From NCBI RefSeq assembly GCF_006152115.1, contig NZ_VDFU01000004.1, forward strand, positions 62,001-126,000: DNA of 64,000 nt. The letters are read 5' to 3'. Positions 30,183 to 38,871 of the stretch are shown one piece after another; position 1 is the stretch's first letter, and each line of letters begins with the position of its first letter. The notes beneath the pieces were generated by a model. That model saw nothing but the letters and a program-made list of their open reading frames with translations. It did not search any database and was not told the DNA's origin. A program made the translations under genes and the position numbers. This stretch comes from Rubellimicrobium rubrum. Lineage in GTDB: Bacteria; Pseudomonadota; Alphaproteobacteria; Rhodobacterales; Rhodobacteraceae.

Positions 30183-31288
30183 GGCGCGCTCCGTTGGGTC
30201 AGTTGCGTGGCGCCGCCCTCATCGGCGGCTTCCCAATACTGCGCCCGATTCCCCAATTCGGTGAAGAGCGCGGGTTCCGTACCTGTCATGAAGGCCTGGA
30301 GGCCTAGCCCGCAGACCTCGTCGTAGAGCGCCGCCCGCCGGCCGGGATCGAGATGCGCGGCCACCTCGTCCAGCAGCAGGATCGGCGCGGTCCCGTCCTC
30401 GCCCAGCGCGCGGGCGTTGGCGAGGATGAGAGATACCAGCAAGGCCTTCTGCTCCCCGGTGGAGCAGTCGCGCGCGGGCACGCCCTTGGCGGTCCAGACC
30501 GCATCGAGATCGGCGCGATGCGGGCCCGCGAGGCTCCGCCCAGCGGCCATGTCGCGCCAACGCCCCCGCTCCAGGCTGGCCGCGAACTGCTCCTCGGAGG
30601 CGGGCAGCGGGTCCTCGGGATAGACGATGGCCAGGGTCGCGGCGGGAAAGGCCGTCTCGGCCCGGGCCTGCGCGGCCATGAGACGGGCGAGGGTCACCTC
30701 GCGGTTCTGGGCCAGTTGCGTTCCGGCCTGCGCCATCTGCCCTTCCAGTGCCGCATACCAGTGGGCGTCGCGCGAGCCGTCCTTGAGCAGGCGATTCCGC
30801 TCGCGCATCGCCTTTTCGTAGGCAAGGGATGCTTCGCCATGGTCGGGAAAGAGGCTCAGGCAGGCCCGATCCAGGAAACGCCGCCGCCCCTCGGCCCCCT
30901 CCAGCCAGAGCCTATCCATGGCCGGCACGAGCCAGAGCACGGGGATCAGCCGGGCAAGGTCGAGCTGCGCGGCGGCCTTGCCGTCGATTCGCACCGTCCG
31001 GGGTTCGCCCGGAAGGGCCTGGGTCTCGACCTCGTGGGTCGTGCCCGGCACCTCCAGGCTGGCCGCGACTTTCCAGCCCACGCCCTCGGCCCGTCGTCCC
31101 ACCTCCTCGGCCCCGGCGCGACGCAGCCCCCGGCCGGGGGACAAAAACGAGACGGCCTCAAGGAGGTTGGTCTTGCCCGATCCGTTCGGTCCCCAAAGCG
31201 CGACGGGACGGCCGTCGAAATCCAGCCGCGCACGGGCGTGCGACCGGAACTGCGACAGGCCGAGGTGCTGGATATGCGGCCGGCTCAC
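30179..31288 (-). CDS. recF: DNA replication and repair protein RecF
   Basis: This 369-residue SMC-like ATPase loads RecA at gaps with RecO and RecR. Walker A is GPNGSGKT at residues 33-40, the ABC-type signature appears as DCSTGEQKALLVSLILA, and Walker B as PILLLDEVAAHLD. The GTG start overlaps the dnaN stop (GTGA), so it is coupled to dnaN as in many bacteria. Confidence 0.95.
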   Translation of the reverse strand: MSRPHIQHLGLSQFRSHARARLDFDGRPVALWGPNGSGKTNLLEAVSFLSPGRGLRRAGAEEVGRRAEGVGWKVAASLEVPGTTHEVETQALPGEPRTVRIDGKAAAQLDLARLIPVLWLVPAMDRLWLEGAEGRRRFLDRACLSLFPDHGEASLAYEKAMRERNRLLKDGSRDAHWYAALEGQMAQAGTQLAQNREVTLARLMAAQARAETAFPAATLAIVYPEDPLPASEEQFAASLERGRWRDMAAGRSLAGPHRADLDAVWTAKGVPARDCSTGEQKALLVSLILANARALGEDGTAPILLLDEVAAHLDPGRRAALYDEVCGLGLQAFMTGTEPALFTELGNRAQYWEAADEGGATQLTQRSAP

Positions 31289-32406
31289 ACCCGCATCGGC
31301 ATCACGACATAAAGGGCAGACTGGTCGTCCCCTTCACGCATCACGGTAGGGTCGCCCGAGGAGTTGAACAGGAACACGGCGTTCTCGCGGTCCACCTGAT
31401 GCGCGATCTCGAGCAGGTACTTGGCGTTGAAGCCGATCTCGAGCCGGTCGTCGCCATAGGCCACTGCCAGTTCCTCCTCGGCGGTGCCCTGGTCGGGGGC
31501 GTTCACCGACAGGATCAGCCGATCCTCGTCGAGGTTCAGCTTCACGGCGCGCGAGCGTTCCGATGACACGGTCGCCACCCGGTCCACGGCCTTGGCGAAC
31601 TCCTTGGCATCGACCTCCAGGCGCTTGGCATTCGCCTGCGGAATCACGCGGGTGTAGTCCGGGAAGGTGCCGTCGATGACCTTGGAGGTCAGCGTGATGG
31701 TTGGCGTCTCGAACCGGATCTTGGTCTCCGAGACCGAGACCTTGATCACGGCCTCATCGTCGTCGAGCAGCTTGCGCAGCTCGGCCACGGTCTTGCGGGG
31801 GACGATCACGCCGGGCATCCCGTCCGCGCCGTCCGGCAGGTCGGCGTCGATCCGGGCCAGCCGGTGGCCGTCGGTCGCGACGGCGCGCAGGACGTTCCGG
31901 CCCTCCGCGCCCTGAGAGACATGGAAGTACACGCCGTTCAGGTAATAGCGCGTCTCCTCGGTGGAGATCGCGAACTTGGACTTGTCGAACAGCCGGCGCA
32001 GCAGCGGCGCGGGCGCTTCGAAGGTCGTGGTGTAGTCGGGCGAGGCCATCTGCGGGAAATCCTCGACCGGCAAGGTCGAGAGCTGGAACGTCGATCGCCC
32101 CGCCTCGATGGTGAGCCGCCCGGGCGCGCCCTGGGTGGAAAGCGTCACCAGAGCCCCGTCGCCCAGCTTGCGGACGATCTCGTTCAGCATCAGCGCCGCC
32201 ACGGTGGTCGCGCCCTTCTGGTCGATGCGGGCCGCGGCGCGGTCCACGACCTCGACGTCGAGATCGGTGGCGCGGAACCGGACGGCATCGCCCTCGGCCT
32301 CGATCAGGACGTTGGCCAGGATCGGGATGGTGTTGCGGCGTTCGACCACCGACTGCGCCTGCGCCATGGCCTTGGAGAGAACGGTGCGCTCGATGCTGAA
32401 TTTCAT
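31285..32406 (-). CDS. dnaN: DNA polymerase III beta sliding clamp
   Basis: This 373-residue protein consists of three similar clamp domains and begins MKFSIERTVLSKAMAQAQSV. It ends in the canonical YVVMPMRV segment that lines the protein-binding pocket. It rings DNA as a dimer and tethers the polymerase. It lies between dnaA (75 bp away, no terminator seen) and recF (overlapping). Confidence 0.97.
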   Translation of the reverse strand: MKFSIERTVLSKAMAQAQSVVERRNTIPILANVLIEAEGDAVRFRATDLDVEVVDRAAARIDQKGATTVAALMLNEIVRKLGDGALVTLSTQGAPGRLTIEAGRSTFQLSTLPVEDFPQMASPDYTTTFEAPAPLLRRLFDKSKFAISTEETRYYLNGVYFHVSQGAEGRNVLRAVATDGHRLARIDADLPDGADGMPGVIVPRKTVAELRKLLDDDEAVIKVSVSETKIRFETPTITLTSKVIDGTFPDYTRVIPQANAKRLEVDAKEFAKAVDRVATVSSERSRAVKLNLDEDRLILSVNAPDQGTAEEELAVAYGDDRLEIGFNAKYLLEIAHQVDRENAVFLFNSSGDPTVMREGDDQSALYVVMPMRV

Positions 32407-32480
32407 GGTCTCTCTTCCTGTCCCTCAGGCCGATGCCGGGACGCGAAACCTACAAGTTTCCAAGGCTGGCTCAAGAGGGA

Positions 32481-33884
32481 TCAGGACTCCAGGGCGCGGC
32501 GCAGCAGATCCAGGTCGTCGGCGATCTGCGAGTCGATGCCCATCAGCTCCTCGATCTTGCGGACCCCGTGGATGATCGTGGTGTGGTCGCGCCCGCCGAA
32601 GCGGCGGCCGATATCGGGCAGCGACCGGCTGGTCATGGTCTTGGCCAGGTACATGGCCACCTGGCGCGGCCGGGCAAAGCTGCGCAGCCGCTTGGGCCCG
32701 ATCAGGTCCGCCAAGCGGATGTGGTAATGCTCGGCCACCTTGCGCTGGATCTCCTCGACCGAAACCTTGCGGTCCGAGGCACGCAGGACGTCGCCCAGGC
32801 AGTCGCGGGCGAGATCCAGGGTGATCTCCCGCCCCACGAGGCTGGCCTGCGCGCACAGCCGGGTGAGCGCCCCTTCCAGCACGCGTAGGTTCGAGGTCAC
32901 GCGGGCCGCCAGGAAGTCCAGCACGCCCTCGGCAATCCGCAGCGACGGATCGGCGGCGCGCGCCACGGCGACCTTGGACTGGAGCACGCCCAGACGCAGC
33001 TCGTAGTCAGCCGGGTTCACCTGGACCACGAGCCCGGACTGGAGCCGCGAGGTCACCCGCTCCTCCAGGGCCGCGATCTCGACAGGGGAACGGTCGGCGG
33101 TGAGCACGATCTGCTTGCCCTGGTCCACTAGCGCGTTGAACGTGTGGAAGAACTCCTCCTGCGTGGAGTCCTTGCCGGCGATGAACTGGATGTCGTCCAC
33201 CATCAGGACGTCCACCGCGCGGAAGACCTGCTTGAAGTCCATCATCTTGCGGTCGCGCAGCGCCGTCACGAAGCGGATCATGAATTGCTCGGCCGAGAGG
33301 TAGAGGACGCGGGCCTGCGGGTTCCGCGCCCGCATCTCGTGGGCGATGGCCTGCATCAAATGGGTCTTGCCCAAGCCCACGCCGCCATGAAGGAACAGCG
33401 GGTTGAAGCCCACCGCGTTGCCCTCTGCGATCCGCCGGGCGGCGGCATAAGCCAGTTCGTTGGACTTGCCGACCACGAAGCGGTCGAAGGTCAGGCGCGG
33501 ATCGAGACGCATCGTCTCCTCGGCGGCGGCGGGCTCGGGATGCGCAGCGGGGGCCGGAGCCTCGGCCAGGGCCGTCGCGGCCTGCGGAATCGCACGGCCC
33601 TGCGGCGTGAAGATCAGCCGAGTCGCGGGGGCGCCGGCCTCGTCCAGGACGGCCAGGATCGCTTCCTGGAAGTTGCGCGCGACATAGGAGCCCAGAAAGG
33701 CCGTGGGTACAGTCAGCGTGGCGACGCCACCCTCGATCGAGGCGAGCCGCAGGGGCGAGATCCAGCTCTGGAAGCTGCCTGTGCCCACCCGTTCCCTGAG
33801 TGTCGCGCGGCACCGCGTCCAGAGCGCGTCCACGCTCTCGTCGCCGTCCGCATGCATCGTCCCGAAGCCCGCGCCGTCGGCCAT
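32481..33884 (-). CDS. dnaA: Chromosomal replication initiator DnaA
   Basis: This 467-residue AAA+ protein opens the origin. Domain I is at residues 15-90, then a variable Ala/Pro linker. The AAA+ core has Walker A GGVGLGKT at 167-174 and Walker B VLMVDDIQFI. Domain IV carries the DnaA-box-binding motif RRFGGRDHTTIIHGVRKIEEL near the C-terminus. It is first in the dnaA-dnaN-recF run. No clear sigma-70 promoter was found directly upstream. Confidence 0.97.
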   Translation of the reverse strand: MADGAGFGTMHADGDESVDALWTRCRATLRERVGTGSFQSWISPLRLASIEGGVATLTVPTAFLGSYVARNFQEAILAVLDEAGAPATRLIFTPQGRAIPQAATALAEAPAPAAHPEPAAAEETMRLDPRLTFDRFVVGKSNELAYAAARRIAEGNAVGFNPLFLHGGVGLGKTHLMQAIAHEMRARNPQARVLYLSAEQFMIRFVTALRDRKMMDFKQVFRAVDVLMVDDIQFIAGKDSTQEEFFHTFNALVDQGKQIVLTADRSPVEIAALEERVTSRLQSGLVVQVNPADYELRLGVLQSKVAVARAADPSLRIAEGVLDFLAARVTSNLRVLEGALTRLCAQASLVGREITLDLARDCLGDVLRASDRKVSVEEIQRKVAEHYHIRLADLIGPKRLRSFARPRQVAMYLAKTMTSRSLPDIGRRFGGRDHTTIIHGVRKIEELMGIDSQIADDLDLLRRALES

Positions 33885-34439
33885 GTCATCGTCCTCGCAT
33901 CGAGCGGACCAAAGCCCGCCGGTCCCCCAGGACCTCGCCTCGTTTCACGTCCGAGTCGACCTGGGGGCATGATGCAAGGCATCGCACCCGCCCGAGAGGA
34001 CGGCGTGCGGTGACGGAGGCCGCATGGCAGCGCAGCCCCACCCTTCCCGATCAGCGCGACGAACCACGGACGAACCTGGCAGGGTCCGCCCTTGGCCCTT
34101 GCGCCGCCCTGGCAGGGGCGGGGGCAAGGAGATGCCGCGCCGATCCCTTCATTCCCCCAGGAACGATCGGAATCGCAGGGGACAAGCTAGCAAGCTCGTG
34201 AGGTCTCGCAACCGAACAACTTGCTTGACGCCCGAGTCAGCGGATTCGAATCGCGGTTGGCCAAGTCGGTCTTCTGCGACTCCTCAGGATTCACTCGAGT
34301 GGCGTCACAGGCTTGTGACGGAGTCGCCCGAGGCGCGAAATTTTCTGTGGATCGGCTGGAACCGGCTCAGCCAGGGTCTGGACAAACGAAAAGGGCGCGC
34401 CCTGGGGCGCGCCCTTTCGATGCCGCGAGTCGCTTCGAC
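33885..34439. other. 555-bp intergenic region between dnaA and rpsT
   Basis: I see no convincing gene here. It holds a perfect inverted repeat GTCACA-ggct-TGTGAC (34304-34319), a palindrome GATTCGAATC (34243-34252), one weak DnaA-box-like sequence (CGATCCACA on the minus strand, 34346-34354) and the rpsT terminator. The stretch 34200-34360 is less GC-rich than its surroundings. Too few DnaA boxes are visible to call it the origin. Confidence 0.5.
34386..34417 (-). terminator. rpsT terminator
   Basis: AAAGGGCGCGCC (34390-34401) and GGCGCGCCCTTT (34406-34417) form a perfect 12-bp stem with a CTGG loop. Read on the minus strand it is followed by TTCGTTTG. It lies 22 bases after the rpsT stop. 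Confidence 0.8.
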
Positions 34440-34724
34440 TCAGACGGTCGCAGCCGAGGCCGCGCCGGTCGCCTTAACACGGGCGGACAGGCGGGACATC
34501 TTGCGAGCGGCGTTGTTCTTGTTGACCACGCCCTTGGTGACGCCACGCATCAGCTCGGGCTGAGCCTGGCGCAGCGCCTCGCGGGCGGCGGCGTTGTCGC
34601 CGGAGGCGATCGCCTCCTCGACCTTACGCAGGAAGGTGCGGATGCGTGAACGGCGCATCTTGTTGATCTTGAAGCGAGCCTCGCTTTGGCGGGCGCGCTT
34701 TTCGGACTGAGGCGAATTGGCCAT
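34440..34724 (-). CDS. rpsT: 30S ribosomal protein S20
   Basis: This 94-residue basic protein begins [22 protein letters not shown] and contains [13 protein letters not shown] and [15 protein letters not shown], all typical of bS20, which binds 16S rRNA early in assembly. The ATG at 34724 is the family start, although the frame is open further upstream. A promoter with a DnaA-box-like spacer precedes it and a strong terminator follows, so it is a single-gene unit. Confidence 0.96.
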   Translation of the reverse strand: MANSPQSEKRARQSEARFKINKMRRSRIRTFLRKVEEAIASGDNAAAREALRQAQPELMRGVTKGVVNKNNAARKMSRLSARVKATGAASAATV

Positions 34725-34767
34725 GATATGTCGTCCCGCGGCAGGGGTTGGAATTCTTGAAGCCGCG

Positions 34768-34796
34768 TCCCTAGACGGGAAGTGGATAAGTGTCAA
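34768..34796 (-). promoter_or_regulatory. Candidate rpsT promoter containing a DnaA-box-like sequence
   Basis: On the minus strand a perfect TTGACA (34796-34791) is followed after 17 bases by TAGGGA (34773-34768). The spacer contains TTATCCACT (34789-34781), which differs from the DnaA box TTATCCACA only in its last base. The -10 is weak. DnaA bound here would cover the promoter. Confidence 0.5.
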
Positions 34797-34801
34797 CCGG
34801 C

Positions 34802-35656
34802 TCAGGTCTGGCACTGGGGGCAATAGTAGCTTGACCGACCGGACTGGACGATCCGCTCGACGGTCCCGGCACAGCCCTCGGTGCGGCAGGGCTGCCCCGC
34901 CTGATCATAGACCCGGAAGGCGTGCTGGAAATAGCCGAGCTCCCCATTCGCCTGCCGATGATCCCTGAGCGAGGAGCCTCCGGCCTCGGTGGCCTCCTGC
35001 AGCACCTGCCGGATGGCCCGAACGAGCACCTCCAGGTGGTCCGGCGGGATGGTGCCCGCCGCCCGTGCCGGATGAAGGCCAGCCCGGGCCAGGGCCTCGG
35101 AGACGTAGATGTTCCCCAAGCCCGCCACGATTCCCTGATTGAGCAGCGCGGCCTTGACCGGAGCGGCCTTGCCTTTGAAGGCCCGGGCCAGAGTTTCGGC
35201 CGAGAAGCCGTTCCCCAGGGGCTCGGGCCCGATCGCCCGCAGCAGGCGGTGCCCCGCGAGGTCCCCGGACGGCCAGAGATCCATCGCCCCGAAGCGCCGC
35301 GCGTCGTTGAAGGTCACGCGGGCCCCGCCCTCAATGTCGAGCACCACATGGTCGTGCGGCCCGGGCCCGGCGCCCACGTCGTGGTGGAACTGTCCCAGCA
35401 CCTGCCCGCCAATCAGCATCCGGCCCGACATGCCCAGATGCACGATCAGCGTCTCGCCCCGGTCAAGGTCCAGGAGCAGGTACTTGGACCGCCGGCCCAG
35501 GGCCGTGACGCGCGCGCCCGTCAGGCGCTCGGCCATCCGCTCGGGAAAAGGCCACCGCAGATCCGGCCGACGCACCTCGGCCCGCTCGATCCGCCGGCCT
35601 TCCATCACGGGCAGAAGGCCGCGGCGCACCGTCTCGACCTCGGGCAGCTCGGGCAT
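34802..35656 (-). CDS. mutM: Formamidopyrimidine-DNA glycosylase
   Basis: This 284-residue bifunctional glycosylase/AP lyase removes 8-oxoguanine. The N-terminus [13 protein letters not shown] supplies the catalytic Pro and Glu. [10 protein letters not shown] carries the conserved Lys and [11 protein letters not shown] the following strand. The C-terminal zinc finger reads CRTEGC and YYCPQC. It is divergent from ubiE. Confidence 0.96.
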   Translation of the reverse strand: MPELPEVETVRRGLLPVMEGRRIERAEVRRPDLRWPFPERMAERLTGARVTALGRRSKYLLLDLDRGETLIVHLGMSGRMLIGGQVLGQFHHDVGAGPGPHDHVVLDIEGGARVTFNDARRFGAMDLWPSGDLAGHRLLRAIGPEPLGNGFSAETLARAFKGKAAPVKAALLNQGIVAGLGNIYVSEALARAGLHPARAAGTIPPDHLEVLVRAIRQVLQEATEAGGSSLRDHRQANGELGYFQHAFRVYDQAGQPCRTEGCAGTVERIVQSGRSSYYCPQCQT

Positions 35657-35686
35657 CGGAGAGTCCTTTCCTGGCGGGTTCGTCCC

Positions 35687-35716
35687 CTATAAGGAACCGG
35701 TCGCGGGGGCCTGCAA
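35687..35716 (-). promoter_or_regulatory. Candidate mutM promoter
   Basis: On the minus strand TTGCAG (35716-35711) is followed after 18 bases by TATAGG (35692-35687), or after 17 by CTTATA. Both boxes are moderate matches to sigma-70 elements. The start would lie about 25-30 bases before the mutM ATG. Confidence 0.45.
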
Positions 35717-35778
35717 GCCTTGGCAAGTCACGATGGCGCGCCACCCTCCCGCGCGGATCCCGAAGCGAGCCCTACACC

Positions 35779-36537
35779 ATGCCGGACGACACCCGAAGCG
35801 ACGCCGACACCCACTTCGGCTTCGAGACCATCCCCGAGGCCGAGAAGGCGGGCCGCGTTCGGGGCGTCTTCACCTCGGTCGCGTCCCGCTACGACCTGAT
35901 GAACGACCTGATGAGCGGCGGTCTTCACCGGATCTGGAAGGACGCAATGCTTGACTGGCTTGCGCCGCGACCGGGGATGCGCGGGCTCGACGTCGCGGGC
36001 GGCACGGGGGATATCGCCTTTCGCATCCTGCGCCGCGCACCCGGAAGCCGTGTCACCGTGCTCGACCTCACCGAATCCATGCTGGTCGAGGGGCGCCAGC
36101 GGGCCGATGCCCTGTCCTTCGGCGACCGGCTGGACTGGGTGGCGGGGGACGCCATGGCGCTTCCGTTTCCCGACGCCAGCTTCGACACCTACACCATCTC
36201 CTTCGGCATCCGGAACGTGACCCGCCCGGATGCGGCGCTGTCCGAAGCGTTCCGCGTCCTCCGCCGGGGCGGTCGCCTCATGGTGCTCGAGTTCTCGCGC
36301 GTGCCGGTGCCCCTGCTGGAGAAAGCCTATGACCTTTACTCCTTCAACGTCATCCCGGCGATGGGTCAGGCCGTGACCGGCGACCGGGCGAGCTACCAGT
36401 ATCTTGTGGAGTCGATCCGCCGCTTTCCCGATCAGGACAGTTTCCTCTCCATGATCCGCGCGGCGGGATTCGCGAACGCCAGCTACCGCAACCTGACGAT
36501 GGGCGTGGCCTGCCTCCATTCCGCCTGGAAGGTCTGA
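35779..36537 (+). CDS. ubiE: Demethylmenaquinone/ubiquinone biosynthesis C-methyltransferase
   Basis: This is a 252-residue SAM-dependent methyltransferase of ubiquinone synthesis. [19 protein letters not shown] and [19 protein letters not shown] open the protein. The SAM loop is [13 protein letters not shown], and [12 protein letters not shown] and [20 protein letters not shown] are family signatures. Its stop overlaps the ubiB start (TGATG), coupling it to another ubiquinone gene. Confidence 0.95.
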   Translation: MPDDTRSDADTHFGFETIPEAEKAGRVRGVFTSVASRYDLMNDLMSGGLHRIWKDAMLDWLAPRPGMRGLDVAGGTGDIAFRILRRAPGSRVTVLDLTESMLVEGRQRADALSFGDRLDWVAGDAMALPFPDASFDTYTISFGIRNVTRPDAALSEAFRVLRRGGRLMVLEFSRVPVPLLEKAYDLYSFNVIPAMGQAVTGDRASYQYLVESIRRFPDQDSFLSMIRAAGFANASYRNLTMGVACLHSAWKV

Positions 36538-38063
36538 TGCGCGGACCGGTCAACATCCTTCGCCTGATGCGAACGGGGGCCACCTTCGAGCGGACCGGGG
36601 CCATGACCCAGATCCTCGATGCCCTCCAGGCGCCGCCCCTACTACGGAGCATCCTGCGCGGCGTGATCTGGCCCTTCCGCTGGATGGGCTACCCTGGCGA
36701 TCCGGCGATGCCGCCGGTGACGCGGGCGATCACAGCGCTCGGCCCCGCCTATGTCAAGTTCGGGCAGATCCTGTCCACCCGCCCCGACATCGTGGGCGAG
36801 AATCTCGTTCACCAGCTCCGGATCCTGCAGGACCGCCTGCCGCCTTTTCCGACGTCGGTGGCCCGGGCTGCTGTCGCCGCGGACCTCGGCCGCCCGGTGG
36901 ACCAGCTCTTTTCCGAATTCTCGGAGCCTGTCGCCGCCGCGTCCATTGCCCAGGTTCACCGCGCCCGGCTGAGGGCCACCGGCGAGGAGGTCGCGGTCAA
37001 GGTGCTGCGCCCCGGCATCGAGCGGGCCTTCCAGCGCGACATCGACGCCTTCCGTTTCGCCGCGCGCACGCTCGACCTGTTTCTGCCCTCGGCCCGACGG
37101 CTTCGTCCAAGCGATGTCATCGCGCATTTCGAGGGCGTGGTGCGGGGGGAACTCGACCTCCGGCTGGAAAGCTCCGCCGCCTCCGAGTTCAAGGACAACA
37201 CCGCCGACGATGCAGGCTTCCGGGTCCCGTCCGTGCGCTGGGGCTACTCGGCCCGGCGAGTGATGACGCTGGACTGGGTCGAGGGAATCGGCGCTGCGGA
37301 TGTGGAGGCGATCCAGGCCCAAGGCCACGACGCGGCGGCGCTGGCGCAGCGCGTGCTCCAGCTCTTCCTGCGGCATGCGCTCCGGGACGGCTACTTCCAT
37401 GGCGATATGCACCAGGGCAACCTCAAGGTCGATGCGGCCGGGAACCTCGTGGCCTACGACTTCGGCATCATGGGTCGGATCGACGAATACACGCGCCGCG
37501 TTTATGCCGAGATCCTGATCGGCTTCATCCGCCGAGACTACCGTCGCGTGGCCGAAGTCCATTTCGAGGCCGGCTACGTGCCTCCCGACCGCGACGTGGA
37601 CCAGTTCGCCCAGGCGCTCCGCGCGGTGGGCGAGCCCATCTTCGGCATGGACGCGTCCCACATCTCCATGAGCCGGCTCCTCGCCTATCTGTTCGAGGTC
37701 ACGGAGCGATTCGGTATGCAGACCCGGACCGAGCTGATTCTTCTCCAGCGCACCATGGTGGTGATCGAGGGGGTGGCGCGGACGCTCGACCCCAAGATGA
37801 ACATCTGGGACTCCGCCCGTCCGGTTGTCGAAAGCTACATCCGCGACGCCCTAGGCCCCAAGGCCTTTGCTCGTGACCTGGCCAGGACCGCCTGGATCCT
37901 CGCGCGGTTCTCGCCCCGACTGCCCGAGCTTGCCCGCGCGGGCCTGATCCGCACCGCGACCCCGCCGCCGTCCTGGCGCCCCGGCCTCTTGGCCGCCGCT
38001 TTATACATGGCGGCCGGCGCTGCCCTAGTCGTGCTTGGCGGCTTCCTTTCCGGAGTCGTTTGA
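36537..38063 (+). CDS. ubiB: Ubiquinone biosynthesis regulatory kinase-like protein UbiB
   Basis: This 508-residue protein-kinase-like ATPase is needed for ubiquinone synthesis at the membrane. The N-terminal KxGQ motif (KFGQ, residues 74-77) typical of UbiB/ADCK proteins is present. AAASIAQVHRA and VAVKVLRPGIE form the altered P-loop and Lys, and FHGDMHQGN and AYDFGIMG supply the catalytic and metal sites. A membrane helix ends the protein. It is coupled to ubiE. Confidence 0.94.
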   Translation: MRGPVNILRLMRTGATFERTGAMTQILDALQAPPLLRSILRGVIWPFRWMGYPGDPAMPPVTRAITALGPAYVKFGQILSTRPDIVGENLVHQLRILQDRLPPFPTSVARAAVAADLGRPVDQLFSEFSEPVAAASIAQVHRARLRATGEEVAVKVLRPGIERAFQRDIDAFRFAARTLDLFLPSARRLRPSDVIAHFEGVVRGELDLRLESSAASEFKDNTADDAGFRVPSVRWGYSARRVMTLDWVEGIGAADVEAIQAQGHDAAALAQRVLQLFLRHALRDGYFHGDMHQGNLKVDAAGNLVAYDFGIMGRIDEYTRRVYAEILIGFIRRDYRRVAEVHFEAGYVPPDRDVDQFAQALRAVGEPIFGMDASHISMSRLLAYLFEVTERFGMQTRTELILLQRTMVVIEGVARTLDPKMNIWDSARPVVESYIRDALGPKAFARDLARTAWILARFSPRLPELARAGLIRTATPPPSWRPGLLAAALYMAAGAALVVLGGFLSGVV

Positions 38064-38181
38064 AAGGCTCCGGAACAGGTCGGACCCGTCCTACGCGACT
38101 GTCCGCCTCCCCGGCTGAGGCACGGCACGAACACGTGGCCCGTGCCCACGCCGTAGGGGCGGCACTGGCGTCGGAGCGGCG

Positions 38182-38862
38182 TCAGCTACCCTGACGAAGG
38201 GCCGTGACGCTGCTGGTGGGCACCAAGGCCCCGCCCTGCATCACGAGGACCGTCTTGCCGCCCTCGGCACGCACCTCTGTCACGGTCGCGTAAAGCTCGG
38301 CCTGCTCCGTCAGGAGAGCCTTCCCCTCGGCATCCTTGCTGACCACCTCGAAGCTGTAGAACCCCTTGGGGAGCGGGGCACCGTCCTTGCCCACGCCGGC
38401 CCATTCGATGGGCTCGGCGGATACGGGGATGTCGCTGCGGGCGACCTCCTTCCCCTGGGCGTCCTTGACGATCAGCTCCACGGAATCAGCGGTGGCCAGC
38501 GGATTGGGGGACAGCGTGACGGGGGCGCCGTCGAACCAAGCAGGCATGGCGGCCCGCGCTTCCTGGCCAACCCATCCGGCCATCTCGGCCAGCCCCGAAA
38601 GCGCCATCTGGCCCGACAGGCTGCCCAATAGTTCGTTCGTCTTCACCTGCTGCTCTACGCCCGAGAACGTGGCAAGCTGCACCGCGTAATCCGCCGAGTC
38701 GATGGGATCGAGCGGGTCCTGGTTCTGCATCTGCACCGTGAGCATCTTCAGGAAGGTATTGAAGTCGTTGGGGGCCGCCACCGCAGGGGCGGGCGCAGCC
38801 GTCCCGGATGGGGTCGCCTGCGGGACGGTGGTGGGCGTGGTGCTGAAGCTCGTGGGGTCCAC
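38182..38862 (-). CDS. flgD: Flagellar hook assembly (capping) protein FlgD
   Basis: This 226-residue protein forms the cap under which hook subunits polymerise. The Pro/Ala-rich export N-terminus leads to DFNTFLKMLTVQMQNQDPLDPIDSADYAVQLATFSGVEQQ, the conserved FlgD region (residues about 33-73), followed by Ig-like and Tudor-like parts. It ends about 120 bp from the convergent ubiB gene and follows fliK by nine bases. Confidence 0.93.
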   Translation of the reverse strand: MDPTSFSTTPTTVPQATPSGTAAPAPAVAAPNDFNTFLKMLTVQMQNQDPLDPIDSADYAVQLATFSGVEQQVKTNELLGSLSGQMALSGLAEMAGWVGQEARAAMPAWFDGAPVTLSPNPLATADSVELIVKDAQGKEVARSDIPVSAEPIEWAGVGKDGAPLPKGFYSFEVVSKDAEGKALLTEQAELYATVTEVRAEGGKTVLVMQGGALVPTSSVTALRQGS

Positions 38863-38871
38863 TGGATTCTC

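Noticed and set aside
34243-34252. GATTCGAATC, resembling a tRNA T-loop
   Set aside because: Position 53 of the T-arm would not be G, the stem does not extend, and no acceptor or anticodon arm can be folded around it.
33885-34439. Chromosomal origin called next to dnaA
   Set aside because: Only one weak DnaA-box-like sequence is visible in the gap; without skew data the call is not supportable.
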